DNA of 64,000 nucleotides, from positions 26,916 to 90,915 of the forward strand of contig JAFLDO010000019.1 of the NCBI GenBank assembly GCA_017302455.1, in the 5' to 3' direction. A program made the position numbers and the translations under genes. The notes beneath the pieces were generated by a model. It was not told where the DNA came from and did no database searches. It was given only the letters and a program-made list of their open reading frames with translations. This document shows, one piece after another, positions 54,555-63,181 of this stretch. Origin of the DNA: Accumulibacter sp. (GTDB taxonomy: Bacteria > Pseudomonadota > Gammaproteobacteria > Burkholderiales > Rhodocyclaceae). Each line of letters starts with the position of its first letter. Positions within the stretch are counted from its first letter, which is position 1.

Positions 54555-57005
54555 ATGAACATCGACAATTGCTACCATTGCGGTCAGGCGGTACCGAACG
54601 GCGTCGATCTCGCGGTGAGTATCGACGGCAAGCCACGTGCGATGTGCTGTGGCGGTTGTCAGGCGGTGGCGCAGGCGATCGTCGCGAATGGATTGGCGGA
54701 GTACTACCGAAATCGTGACGCTCTGCCGGACTCGCCGCGCGAGGCGCTTCCGGCGATTGTCGATCGCCTGCAACTGTACGATCACGCGGATTTCCAGAAG
54801 AGCTTCGTGCGTCTCGTCGGGGAGGGTGGCAGCGAGCGCGAGGCGGCATTGATCCTCGAAGGGATCACCTGTTCCGCCTGCATCTGGCTCAACGAGCAGC
54901 ATCTGTCGCAACTCGCCGGGGTCACTGCGGTGGACATCAACTATGCGACGCGGCGTGCCCGCGTGCGCTGGGACGAGCGGCGCATCAAGCTGTCCGACAT
55001 CCTGGCGGCGATCGCTGCGATCGGCTATCGCGCCTACCCGTACGATGCGGCACGCAGCGAGGCTCTGGCGCGCCGGGAGCGGCGGAGCGCGCTCTGGCGG
55101 GTTTTTGTCGCCGGCTTCGGCATGATGCAGGTGATGATGTACGCGGTGCCGGTGTATCTGGCGGGCGCCGGCGAAATGACGCCGGAGGTCGAGCAGTTGA
55201 TGCGCTGGGCGAGCCTGGCGCTGACGCTGCCGGTAATCTTCTATTCGGCGGCGCCGTTCTTCGGCAATGCGTGGCGCGACTTGCGGCTGCGCCGTGTCGG
55301 CATGGATGTGCCGGTTGCTCTGGGAATCGGCGCCGCCTTTGCGGCCAGCGTGTGGGCGACCCTTGTCGGCGGTGGCGAGGTCTATTTCGATTCGGTGACG
55401 ATGTTCGTTTTCTTCCTGCTCAGCGGCCGCTTCCTGGAAATGACGGCGCGCCAACGCGCCGTCAGCGTCACCGAAGCGTTGGCCCGATTGATGCCGGCAG
55501 TTGCCGAGCGCGTGCCTGCGTATCCGGCCAGCCGCGAGATCGAGCAGGTCATGGCCGCCGACCTGCGCCGTGGCGACGTCGTTGTGGTGCGGCCCGGCGA
55601 GACTATCCCGGCCGACGGAGAGGTGCTTGAGGGGGAGAGCTGCACCAACGAGGCCCTGCTGACCGGCGAGAGCGCGCCGGTCAGCAAGCGCCCGGGAGCG
55701 GCGGTTACCGGCGGCTCCGTCAACATCGAAAGTCCATTGCTGGTCCAGGTCGTGCAGGTTGGCGAGGGAACGCGACTGTCGGCGATCGTCCGCCTCATGG
55801 AGCGTGCGGCGGGCGAGAAGCCGCGGATCGTCGAACTCGCTGACCGGATCGCCGGCCGCTTCATCATTGCTCTTCTGATCCTGGCGGCGGCGGTGGCCGT
55901 TAGCTGGTCGTTCATCGATCCCGGGCAGGCGCTCTGGATCACGGTGTCGGTTCTGGTCGTCACCTGCCCCTGCGCCTTGTCACTGGCGACGCCGGTGGCA
56001 CTCACCGTGGCCAGCGGGGCGATGGCGAAGGCCGGCCTGCTGGTGACGCGTAGCCATGCGGTCGAGACGCTGGCACGCGCCACTCACTTCGTTTTCGACA
56101 AGACCGGTACGCTTACCAGCGGCCGTATGCAGTTGCTTGCCGTGCTGCCGCTCGGCGCACTCGACCCGAACGAGAGTCTGGCACTGGCGGCCGCTCTCGA
56201 GCAGGCATCGGAGCATCCGATCGGTGCCGCCTTGCGGGACGCGGCCATCGGTGATGATCGACCGGCTGTCACCTCACTGATCAATGAGCCGGGCTGCGGA
56301 ATAAGCGGGCTCCATGGTGGTCGTGGCGTTCGCCTTGGCCGACCCGACTATGTACAGGCCTTGCACGGAAAATCCTTGCCGGAAGCGGGACAGGCGATGC
56401 TTGCCGTTGGCGATACGGTGATCGCTCTTGGCGACGAGGCAGGCTGGGTCGCGCTGTTTCGCATCGGCGACGATCTGCGACCGGAGGCAGCCGTGATGGT
56501 CGCCGCGCTGCAGGCGTCCGGCCAGCAGGTGACCTTGCTCACCGGTGACGCGGCGCCGGCTGCCCGTCGCGTCGCGCTGGCGCTGGGGATAGATGAGGTG
56601 CAGGCGGAGGCGTCACCACAGGCCAAGCGCGATTACGTGCGCCGCCTGCAGGCGAGCGGCGCCGTCGTGGCGATGGTCGGCGATGGCGTGAACGATGCGC
56701 CGGTGCTGGCACAGGCGCAGGTCTCGGTGGCCATGGGTGGGGGCTCGCAGTTGGCGCGCACGCAGGCCGATCTGGTTCTGCTCTCGGAGAACCTCGATCA
56801 CCTGCGGCGCGGCGTTTTCGTCGCCCGTCGTGCCTTGCGTGTGCTCCGACAGAACCTGATGTGGTCCTTCGCCTACAATCTGGTAGCGCTGCCGCTGGCC
56901 ATGAGTGGCTTCATCACACCGTGGATGGCCGGTATCGGCATGTCCGGGAGTTCCTTGCTGGTCGTCGCAAACTCGCTACGGCTGCAGAAAACGGAAGGGA
57001 ACTGA
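54555..57005 (+). CDS. ccoI: Copper-transporting P-type ATPase CcoI (cbb3 assembly)
   Basis: 816 residues. An N-terminal metal-binding region has CYHCGQ and CCGGCQ; an HMA-like domain has GITCSACIW. Eight membrane helices carry the CPC ion-binding motif (VTCPCALSLATP). The catalytic core has LLTGES, DKTGTLTSG (phosphorylated Asp) and GDGVNDAPV. Within cbb3 clusters this P1B-ATPase exports copper for oxidase assembly (CcoI/FixI). ccoS follows by 3 bp. Confidence 0.95.
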   Translation: MNIDNCYHCGQAVPNGVDLAVSIDGKPRAMCCGGCQAVAQAIVANGLAEYYRNRDALPDSPREALPAIVDRLQLYDHADFQKSFVRLVGEGGSEREAALILEGITCSACIWLNEQHLSQLAGVTAVDINYATRRARVRWDERRIKLSDILAAIAAIGYRAYPYDAARSEALARRERRSALWRVFVAGFGMMQVMMYAVPVYLAGAGEMTPEVEQLMRWASLALTLPVIFYSAAPFFGNAWRDLRLRRVGMDVPVALGIGAAFAASVWATLVGGGEVYFDSVTMFVFFLLSGRFLEMTARQRAVSVTEALARLMPAVAERVPAYPASREIEQVMAADLRRGDVVVVRPGETIPADGEVLEGESCTNEALLTGESAPVSKRPGAAVTGGSVNIESPLLVQVVQVGEGTRLSAIVRLMERAAGEKPRIVELADRIAGRFIIALLILAAAVAVSWSFIDPGQALWITVSVLVVTCPCALSLATPVALTVASGAMAKAGLLVTRSHAVETLARATHFVFDKTGTLTSGRMQLLAVLPLGALDPNESLALAAALEQASEHPIGAALRDAAIGDDRPAVTSLINEPGCGISGLHGGRGVRLGRPDYVQALHGKSLPEAGQAMLAVGDTVIALGDEAGWVALFRIGDDLRPEAAVMVAALQASGQQVTLLTGDAAPAARRVALALGIDEVQAEASPQAKRDYVRRLQASGAVVAMVGDGVNDAPVLAQAQVSVAMGGGSQLARTQADLVLLSENLDHLRRGVFVARRALRVLRQNLMWSFAYNLVALPLAMSGFITPWMAGIGMSGSSLLVVANSLRLQKTEGN

Positions 57006-57008
57006 GCG

Positions 57009-57257
57009 ATGATGGAAACCCTTTACCTGCTGATTCCGATCTCGGTCGTTCTGGTCTTCCTGATCGGTATCGCGTTCTGGTGGTCGCTGCGCAATGGGCA
57101 GTTTGACGATCTCGAGGGGCCAGCCTATCGCATCCTGATGGACGACGACAGGTCACGCCCGGTATCGCCGGCCGACGACGCTCCGGACAAGTCACCGGAC
57201 GCACAGGCAGAGCACGCCGGCGACGGATCTCCGGTCACGAATCGAAGCGGCTCTTGA
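57009..57257 (+). CDS. ccoS: cbb3-type oxidase assembly protein CcoS
   Basis: 82 residues. The conserved core is one membrane helix (about 8-27) followed by NGQFDDLEGPAYRILMDDD, the hallmark of CcoS, needed for cofactor insertion into the oxidase. The ~35-residue acidic tail is longer than usual. ATG 57009 is followed by a second ATG. The stop codon TGA is inside an FNR box. Confidence 0.93.
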   Translation: MMETLYLLIPISVVLVFLIGIAFWWSLRNGQFDDLEGPAYRILMDDDRSRPVSPADDAPDKSPDAQAEHAGDGSPVTNRSGS

Positions 57258-57267
57258 CTCAGGTCAA
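57254..57267 (+). promoter_or_regulatory. FNR/ANR box of a predicted class II promoter for a small RNA
   Basis: TTGACTCAGGTCAA is a symmetric FNR-type site overlapping the ccoS stop. Its centre (57260.5) is 41.5 bp before 57302, where a start site is predicted by the extended -10 TGCGATAAT (57286-57294). This is the standard class II FNR spacing. Confidence 0.65.
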
Positions 57268-57300
57268 GAGTTTCTCCCTGAGCTCTGCGATAATTTCACG

Positions 57301-57401
57301 CAATGAATGCGCCGATGCCGCGGCATCCGCGCGCAGGTCTCGGCTCTGGTGAGGTGTTTCTCTGTTGGGGTTCGGGTGCGTTTCGACGCACCCGTTTTTT
57401 T
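57301..57401 (+). ncRNA. Candidate ~100-nt FNR-controlled small RNA
   Basis: The predicted transcript starts near 57301-57302 from a class II FNR promoter and ends at a perfect intrinsic terminator at 57401. It contains an early self-complementary element GATGCCGCGGCATC (57314-57327), a middle stretch with CTCTGTTGGGG likely to be single-stranded, and the terminal hairpin. No protein-coding frame fits: the one frame that opens at 57303 runs through the terminator. FNR-activated small RNAs (FnrS) are known in other proteobacteria, but I see no sequence kinship. Expression is not shown by sequence alone. Confidence 0.5.
57373..57401 (+). terminator. Intrinsic terminator upstream of ccoN
   Basis: CGGGTGCG (57373-57380) pairs perfectly with CGCACCCG (57387-57394) around a 6-nt loop and is followed by seven T residues (57395-57401). 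It ends the ccoI-ccoS readthrough and/or the predicted small RNA, and lies before the ccoN promoter. Confidence 0.9.
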
Positions 57402-57435
57402 GCGCGCAGTCAGGGTGCCGTCACCGCGGGCGAGC

Positions 57436-57449
57436 TTGATCTGTGTCAA
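57436..57449 (+). promoter_or_regulatory. FNR/ANR box of the ccoNOQP promoter
   Basis: TTGATCTGTGTCAA matches the FNR consensus at 9 of 10 conserved bases. Its centre lies 41.5 bp before 57484. A -10-like TACCAT (57472-57477) ends 7 bp before that point. The ccoN ATG is 70 bp further on, behind GAGGTGAG. This fits microaerobic activation of the oxidase operon. Confidence 0.75.
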
Positions 57450-57553
57450 ATTGAGCCCTCGCGGGTTAGAATACCATCCTCAAAGTCAGTGGTCGCAGCA
57501 AGGGCATTCGGGGCGGTGAAAGCCGGTTTTTTGGTCAAGAAAGAGGTGAGTCC

Positions 57554-58981
57554 ATGTCGGTAACTCAGTCAACATACAACTACAAGGTGGTGCGGCAGTT
57601 TGCCGTGATGACCGTAATCTGGGGGATTGTCGGAATGCTGGTTGGCGTGATCATCGCCGCCCAACTGGTCTGGCCAGAGCTGAATCTGGGCTGGCTGCAT
57701 TTCGGGCGTTTGCGTCCCCTGCACACGAACGCGGTGATATTTGCCTTCGGTGGCAGCGCCTTGTTCGCCACCTCTTACTATGTAGTCCAACGGACCTGTC
57801 ACACGCGGATCTTCTCCGATGGCCTGGCGGCCTTCACGTTCTGGGGCTGGCAACTGGTCATCATCCTGGCCGCCATCACCCTGCCGCTGGGTTTCACCTC
57901 GGGAAAGGAGTACGCCGAACTCGAGTGGCCGATCGACATCCTGATCACCGTGGTCTGGGTGGCCTACGCGGTCGTTTTTTTCGGCACCATCGCCAAGCGC
58001 AAGGTCAGTCACATCTACGTGGCGAATTGGTTCTACGGGGGGTTCATCCTTGCCGTTGCCTTGCTGCACGTCGTCAACAGCGCCGAGATTCCGGTTTCCT
58101 TGACCAAGTCCTACTCGGCCTATGCCGGCGTTCAGGACGCGATGGTTCAGTGGTGGTACGGCCACAACGCGGTCGGCTTCTTCCTCACCGCGGGCTTTCT
58201 CGGCATGATGTATTACTTCGTCCCGAAGCAGGCCGGGCGGCCAGTGTATTCGTACCGCCTGTCGGTCGTGCACTTCTGGGCGCTCATCTTCACCTACATG
58301 TGGGCCGGCCCGCACCATCTGCACTACACCGCGTTGCCCGACTGGACCCAGTCGGTGGGCATGCTGTTCTCGCTGATTCTCCTTGCTCCCTCGTGGGGCG
58401 GCATGATCAACGGTGTGATGACGCTCTCGGGCGCTTGGCACAAGCTGCGCGATGATCCGATCCTCAAGTTCCTGATCACGTCGCTGTCCTTTTACGGCAT
58501 GTCGACCTTCGAAGGTCCGATGATGGCGATCAAGACGGTCAACGCCTTGTCCCACTACACGGACTGGACGGTCGGACACGTGCATTCGGGTGCCTTGGGC
58601 TGGGTGGCGATGGTTTCGATCGGTTCGATCTACTACCTGTTGCCGCGTCTGTTCGGCAAGCCGGAGATGTTCAGTGTCAAGTTGATCACGGTGCACTTCT
58701 GGGTGGCGACGATCGGCGTCGTTCTCTATATCGCCTCGATGTGGATTGCCGGTGTGATGCAGGGCCTGATGTGGCGCGCGGTCAATCTGGACGGTACGCT
58801 GACCTACAGTTTTGTCGAATCGGTGAAGGCTTCGTATCCGTTCTGGGCGATTCGTTTCCTCGGTGGCGTTCTCTTCCTGGTCGGCATGTTGATCATGGCC
58901 TACAACATGGTCAAGACGATTGCCGGCGGCCGTACGGTCGATGACGCGCTGGTGCTGCAACCTGCTGCACACCACGCCTGA
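57554..58981 (+). CDS. ccoN: cbb3-type cytochrome c oxidase subunit I
   Basis: 475 residues, twelve membrane helices, the catalytic haem-copper subunit of the high-affinity oxidase. Haem b and CuB ligands are seen in [28 protein letters not shown] and [15 protein letters not shown]; the cross-linked Tyr is expected in the [11 protein letters not shown] region. It starts at ATG 57554 with a good ribosome site and heads ccoN-O-Q-P. Confidence 0.96.
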   Translation: MSVTQSTYNYKVVRQFAVMTVIWGIVGMLVGVIIAAQLVWPELNLGWLHFGRLRPLHTNAVIFAFGGSALFATSYYVVQRTCHTRIFSDGLAAFTFWGWQLVIILAAITLPLGFTSGKEYAELEWPIDILITVVWVAYAVVFFGTIAKRKVSHIYVANWFYGGFILAVALLHVVNSAEIPVSLTKSYSAYAGVQDAMVQWWYGHNAVGFFLTAGFLGMMYYFVPKQAGRPVYSYRLSVVHFWALIFTYMWAGPHHLHYTALPDWTQSVGMLFSLILLAPSWGGMINGVMTLSGAWHKLRDDPILKFLITSLSFYGMSTFEGPMMAIKTVNALSHYTDWTVGHVHSGALGWVAMVSIGSIYYLLPRLFGKPEMFSVKLITVHFWVATIGVVLYIASMWIAGVMQGLMWRAVNLDGTLTYSFVESVKASYPFWAIRFLGGVLFLVGMLIMAYNMVKTIAGGRTVDDALVLQPAAHHA

Positions 58982-58991
58982 GGGGAATGAA

Positions 58992-59606
58992 ATGAAACTT
59001 ACGCAAGATGCAATTGAGCGCAATGTCGGATTGATGGTCTTGCTGACCCTGCTGGTGGTCAGCGTCGGTGGTCTGGTCGAAATCGTGCCGTTGTTCTTCC
59101 AGAAATCCACTACCGAACCGGTGACTGGGCTCAAGCCCTACGATCCGGTCCGCCTGACCGGGCGCGACGTCTATATCCGTGAAGGCTGCTTCCTCTGCCA
59201 TTCGCAGATGATTCGTCCGTTCCGTGCGGAGACCGAGCGTTATGGTCATTATTCGGTGGCGGGCGAGTTCGTCTATGACCATCCCTTCCAGTGGGGCTCG
59301 AAGCGTACCGGCCCGGACCTTGCGCGCGTTGGTGGGCGGTATTCCGATGAGTGGCACCGCGCTCACCTGATCAATCCGCGCGACGTCGTGCCGGAGTCCA
59401 ACATGCCGGCTTTCGCCTTTCTGGAGAAGGCTCCGGCCGACGCGAACAGCATCGAGGCCAAGATGCGTGCTTTGCGCATCGTAGGTGTCCCCTATACCGA
59501 CGAGGAGATCGCCGGAGCCAAGAAGCAGCTTGAGGGCAAGAGCGAACTCGACACGCTCATCGCCTATCTGCAGGGGATGGGCCTTGAGATGAAGAACGCG
59601 AAGTAG
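58992..59606 (+). CDS. ccoO: cbb3-type cytochrome c oxidase subunit II (mono-haem)
   Basis: 204 residues. One N-terminal membrane anchor (about 12-35) and one c-type haem site CFLCH in [15 protein letters not shown]; the methionine axial ligand is probably in PESNMPAF. It passes electrons from CcoP to CcoN. It lies 10 bp after ccoN. Confidence 0.95.
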   Translation: MKLTQDAIERNVGLMVLLTLLVVSVGGLVEIVPLFFQKSTTEPVTGLKPYDPVRLTGRDVYIREGCFLCHSQMIRPFRAETERYGHYSVAGEFVYDHPFQWGSKRTGPDLARVGGRYSDEWHRAHLINPRDVVPESNMPAFAFLEKAPADANSIEAKMRALRIVGVPYTDEEIAGAKKQLEGKSELDTLIAYLQGMGLEMKNAK

Positions 59607-59610
59607 GCGC

Positions 59611-59802
59611 ATGGACATCAACGATCTGCGCTCCATCGTGACCGTCGTTTCCCTGCTGACCTTCCTTGGGATCGTCTGGTGGGCCTACGGTGTGAAGGGC
59701 AACAAGAAGCGCTTCGAAGAGGCGGCGATGCTGCCGTTCTCGGACGAGGCAGCGGATCGGGCTGAACTCGGCCTGGATCGCATCGAACAAAGGAAAGCAT
59801 GA
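59611..59802 (+). CDS. ccoQ: cbb3-type oxidase small subunit CcoQ
   Basis: 63 residues: one membrane helix (about 8-27, VTVVSLLTFLGIVWWAYGV) and the polar tail KGNKKRFEEAAMLPFSD typical of CcoQ. It stabilises the oxidase complex. It begins 4 bp after ccoO and its stop overlaps the ccoP start. Confidence 0.92.
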   Translation: MDINDLRSIVTVVSLLTFLGIVWWAYGVKGNKKRFEEAAMLPFSDEAADRAELGLDRIEQRKA

Positions 59803-60701
59803 TGAACGATTTTGTGAATCAGTTCTGGAACTGGTACGTCATTCTGTTGGTGCTGCTCAGCATCATTGCCTGTGGTGTGATGCTCTGGTCGCAGAGTACG
59901 CCGCCACCTGCCAAGGTGGACACCACTGGTCACGTCTGGGACGAGACTCTCGAGGAGTACAACAATCCCTTGCCGAAGTGGTGGATGTGGCTTTTTTATC
60001 TGACCGTTATCTTCTCGCTGGTGTACTGCGCGCTCTACCCGACGCTGGGCAGCTATCAGGGCATGCTTGGCTGGTCGTCCAGTGGGCAGCTTGCCAAGGA
60101 AGTCGCCAAGGCCGACGAGCAGACGAAGCCCCTGTACGACAAGTATATGAAGATGGACCTGCAGGCGCTGGCTGGCGACAAGGAAGGCAACGAAACGGGC
60201 AAGCGGCTTTACCTGACCTACTGCATGCAGTGCCATGGTGCCGACGCACGGGGTTCGAAGGGCTTTCCGAATCTGGCCGACAATGACTGGCAGTGGGGCG
60301 GCGAGCCGGCGGCGATCGTCGAAACAATCACCAACGGTCGGATGGGGGTGATGCCGCCGCACGCACAGCTTGGCGCCGAAACAGTCAAGGATCTCGCCAA
60401 CTACGTGCGCTCTCTCTCGGGCCTGCCGGCCGATTCGGTGCGCGTTGCCAAGGGGCAGGAAGCCTTCAATACGGCGGGATGCTCAGGTTGCCACGGACAG
60501 GATGGCAAGGGCATGCACGCGGTCGGCGCCCCCAACCTGACCGACAAGATTTGGCTCTACGGTAGTTCGGAGGCGACGATCATCGAAACCATCACGAAGG
60601 GTCGGACGAACCAGATGCCGGCCTGGAAGGAGTTTCTCGGTGAGGCCAAGGTGCACGTGCTCGCCGCCTATGTGCTCAGTCTGAGCGCCGGCAGCAAATA
60701 G
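59799..60701 (+). CDS. ccoP: cbb3-type cytochrome c oxidase subunit III (di-haem)
   Basis: 300 residues. Two N-terminal membrane helices (about 12-32 and 60-80) and two c-type haem sites: CMQCH (~139) and CSGCH (~227), each with a later Met ligand (GVMPPH and NQMPAW). It takes electrons from the bc1 complex or soluble cytochromes. The ATG at 59799 overlaps the ccoQ stop; a second ATG at 59802 is equally likely. It closes the operon before a strong terminator. Confidence 0.95.
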   Translation: MMNDFVNQFWNWYVILLVLLSIIACGVMLWSQSTPPPAKVDTTGHVWDETLEEYNNPLPKWWMWLFYLTVIFSLVYCALYPTLGSYQGMLGWSSSGQLAKEVAKADEQTKPLYDKYMKMDLQALAGDKEGNETGKRLYLTYCMQCHGADARGSKGFPNLADNDWQWGGEPAAIVETITNGRMGVMPPHAQLGAETVKDLANYVRSLSGLPADSVRVAKGQEAFNTAGCSGCHGQDGKGMHAVGAPNLTDKIWLYGSSEATIIETITKGRTNQMPAWKEFLGEAKVHVLAAYVLSLSAGSK

Positions 60702-60715
60702 CAACAAGGCCGCAA

Positions 60716-60751
60716 CAACGGAGCGGCGCGCCTCGCCGCTCCGTTGTTTTT
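60716..60751 (+). terminator. Intrinsic terminator of the ccoNOQP operon
   Basis: CAACGGAGCGGCG (60716-60728) pairs perfectly with CGCCGCTCCGTTG (60734-60746) around a 5-nt loop, followed by five T residues, 15 bp after the ccoP stop. Confidence 0.92.
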
Positions 60752-60848
60752 CCGTCGCTGATTCCCTTCTCGCAGCTTTCCAGCGGTCGCGGCCAGGTGC
60801 CCCACGCCCGTTGTGTTGCCGGGAATCGCGCGCTGCAATTACTCCGGG

Positions 60849-60862
60849 CTGATTCAGATCAA
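60849..60862 (+). promoter_or_regulatory. FNR/ANR box of the ccoG-ccoH promoter
   Basis: CTGATTCAGATCAA differs from the TTGAT-N4-ATCAA consensus in one base. Its centre (60855.5) is 41.5 bp before 60897; a TAATAT -10 candidate (60884-60889) fits that start site. The ccoG ATG lies at 60931. Confidence 0.65.
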
Positions 60863-60930
60863 GATCAGCATCACGCCAAGATGTAATATTAGAGTTTGGT
60901 GTAATTCTGAAATGGATCGGAGCTGAAATC

Positions 60931-62346
60931 ATGGACCAAGCGGCCGGCAACAAGGCCAAGGCAATTCCCATCAACATCGACGGCCTGTACGAAAAGCACA
61001 GAACCGTCCACGCACGCAGCGTAACAGGGGTCTTCAACAACTGGCGCTGGGCGATGGTCTTCTTTACGCAGGCATTGTTTTATGGCCTGTGCTGGATCGA
61101 GTGGGGCGGTCGGCAGGCAGTCCTCTTCCACATCGTTGAACGCAAGTTCTACATCTTCGGCCTGGTGTTCTGGCCGCAGGACGTTATCTACCTGGCCGTT
61201 CTGCTGGTGATTTCCGCGTACGCGTTGTTTCTTGTCACCGCGATTGGTGGTCGCCTGTTCTGCGGCTACGCCTGCCCGCAGACGGTGTATACCGAGATAC
61301 TGATGTGGATCGAGCGCAAGATCGAGGGCGAACGTCCAGCACGCATCAAGCTCGATGCGCAGCCGATGAGCATGCGCAAGTTCCGCCTCAAGTTGATCAA
61401 GCATTCGCTCTGGCTCGTTGTTGCGTTGTGGACAGGGATCACCTTTGTCGGCTATTTCACGCCGATCAAGGAACTCCTTGGCGAGTTGCTCTCTTTCAGT
61501 CTGGGACCGTGGGAGGCTTTCTGGATTTTCTTCTATGCGGCCTTCCTGTACCTGATGGCCGGTTTCATGCGCGAGCAGGTCTGCAAGTACATGTGCCCCT
61601 ATGCCCGGTTCCAGGGGGTAATGTTCGATCCGGATACCTTGATCATCAGCTACGACCCGGAGCGGGGAGAGCCGCGAGGTCTGCGCAGGAAAGGTGCCAC
61701 GCCGAAGACGGAGGCGTTGGGCGACTGCGTCGACTGCAGCATCTGTGTACAGGTGTGTCCGACGGGGATTGACATTCGCAATGGGCTGCAACTCGAGTGC
61801 ATTGCCTGCGCGGCGTGCATCGACGCCTGCGATCAGGTGATGGACAAGGTCGGTTCGCCGCGTGGCTTGATTCGCTACTCGACCGAGAATGCTCTGGAGA
61901 AACATTACTCCCCGCGCGAGATGTTCGCGCACCTGTTGCGCTTCAGAACGCTTCTCTATACGAGCATACTGCTGGCGATCATTCTGGGGACAGCGTGGAG
62001 CCTGGCTCACCGCGTGCCGCTCAAGGTGGATGTCCTGCGCGACCGTTCGACACTGTCGCGCGAGGCCGAGGATGGGCGTATCGAGAACGTGTACCGTTTG
62101 CACATCTCGAACACTGACGATTCGCCGCATCGTTACTTGATTGGCGTCAGCGGCATCGAGGGTGTCGATATCGTCGGCAATCGTAGCGTGGACGTTCCGG
62201 CGGCGTCTTCGACTACGCTGGCGCTCTCCGCGCGGGTCGAACCCGGGGTCGGCAGGAAGGGGTCGAACGAACTCTTCTTCGAGGTCAGGGCCGAGGATCG
62301 CGACGCGATCGCGGTTCGGGAAAAGACGAGCTTCTTCCTGCCATGA
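60931..62346 (+). CDS. ccoG: cbb3 oxidase assembly Fe-S protein CcoG (FixG)
   Basis: 471 residues with about five membrane helices. Cysteine pairs in CGYACPQTVYTEI and CKYMCPYARFQ flank the membrane part; two [4Fe-4S] motifs follow (CVDCSICVQVCPTG and CIACAACIDACD). The C-terminal ~120 residues form an Ig-like periplasmic domain. CcoG is thought to reduce Cu2+ for CcoI-dependent oxidase assembly. ccoH overlaps its stop by 4 bp. Confidence 0.94.
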   Translation: MDQAAGNKAKAIPINIDGLYEKHRTVHARSVTGVFNNWRWAMVFFTQALFYGLCWIEWGGRQAVLFHIVERKFYIFGLVFWPQDVIYLAVLLVISAYALFLVTAIGGRLFCGYACPQTVYTEILMWIERKIEGERPARIKLDAQPMSMRKFRLKLIKHSLWLVVALWTGITFVGYFTPIKELLGELLSFSLGPWEAFWIFFYAAFLYLMAGFMREQVCKYMCPYARFQGVMFDPDTLIISYDPERGEPRGLRRKGATPKTEALGDCVDCSICVQVCPTGIDIRNGLQLECIACAACIDACDQVMDKVGSPRGLIRYSTENALEKHYSPREMFAHLLRFRTLLYTSILLAIILGTAWSLAHRVPLKVDVLRDRSTLSREAEDGRIENVYRLHISNTDDSPHRYLIGVSGIEGVDIVGNRSVDVPAASSTTLALSARVEPGVGRKGSNELFFEVRAEDRDAIAVREKTSFFLP

Positions 62347-62879
62347 AGCGAGAGCAGAGCGCCAAGGCAGCACCGTGGTACCGCGAGCCATGGCCATGGT
62401 TGCTGATGCTCGGTCCGGTAATTGTCATCATCGCCGGAGTCATCACCGCCTATCTGGCGGTCGTGACCAGTGATGGACTGGTGGAGGACGACTACTACAA
62501 GCAGGGCCTGACGGTAAATCGGCGCACGGAGCGTGATCAGCGCGCCGCCGAACTGGGAGTCGCGGCAGACTTCGTGCTTGGTGAGGAGGGTAGGCGGATC
62601 CGGATCCTGCTGCGTCTGCACGCCGGAGTGGCCTTGCCGGATGCGCTCAGCCTGCGCATTGCGCATCCGACGCGCCCGGGTTTCGATCAGGACGTGGCCC
62701 TGCGTGCCGAGGGCGGCGGTGTCTATGTGGGCACGCTCGCCCCCTTGACTGGTGGTCGCTGGCACGTCAGCCTCGAGGACGAAAAGCGACAGTGGCGCTT
62801 GGTGGGAGATTGGGTGACGGGAACAGAATCGGCGCTGCGGTGGACCCCGTTATCCAGGGTGACGGCAGCGGGTAACTGA
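62343..62879 (+). CDS. ccoH: cbb3 oxidase assembly protein CcoH (FixH)
   Basis: 178 residues: one membrane anchor (about 18-40, WLLMLGPVIVIIAGVITAYLAV), the conserved SDGLVEDDYYKQGLTVNR segment, and a periplasmic beta-rich domain (LTGGRWHVSLEDEKRQWRL). It assists assembly of the oxidase. The start overlaps ccoG. Confidence 0.93.
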   Translation: MKREQSAKAAPWYREPWPWLLMLGPVIVIIAGVITAYLAVVTSDGLVEDDYYKQGLTVNRRTERDQRAAELGVAADFVLGEEGRRIRILLRLHAGVALPDALSLRIAHPTRPGFDQDVALRAEGGGVYVGTLAPLTGGRWHVSLEDEKRQWRLVGDWVTGTESALRWTPLSRVTAAGN

Positions 62880-62899
62880 TTTTTTCAGGGAGGTAGACG

Positions 62900-63040
62900 A
62901 TGGCTTGGGACTTGTTGTTTTCGAGTGACTACGGGCTATTCAGCCTGTTCGTGATTCTTTTCGTGGTCGGTATGGCGTTCTGGTTTTCCTCCTTCTTCAG
63001 CAAGAAGATACGTGAGGACGAAGCACGAGCCGGAAAATAG
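62900..63040 (+). CDS. 46-residue DUF3149-like membrane protein
   Basis: A short gene behind AGGGAGGTAGACG, 20 bp after ccoH. The product MAWDLLFSSDYGLFSL has one membrane helix (about 12-32, LFVILFVVGMAFWFSSFF) and a basic/acidic tail (KKIREDEARAGK). This matches the DUF3149 family as I know it, which often lies beside cbb3 assembly genes. The role is unknown; the place suggests assembly or stability of the oxidase. Confidence 0.75.
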   Translation: MAWDLLFSSDYGLFSLFVILFVVGMAFWFSSFFSKKIREDEARAGK

Positions 63041-63181
63041 GTCGATGGTCGGGGTGCGCCCGGCCCCGGATGCTGAAGACCAGATTGGCTATCACCGGCT
63101 CTGGCCGTTGGGAGCGGCGAGCCGGCGAATCTCCGGCAGGCAATCGCCGCTTGCCGGTGGCCGCAACGCACTGCGACGGCA

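Noticed and set aside
57303..57563. An 86-codon frame covering the predicted small RNA and the ccoN promoter.
   Set aside because: It runs through a perfect terminator and an FNR box, has no ribosome site and no protein-like composition.
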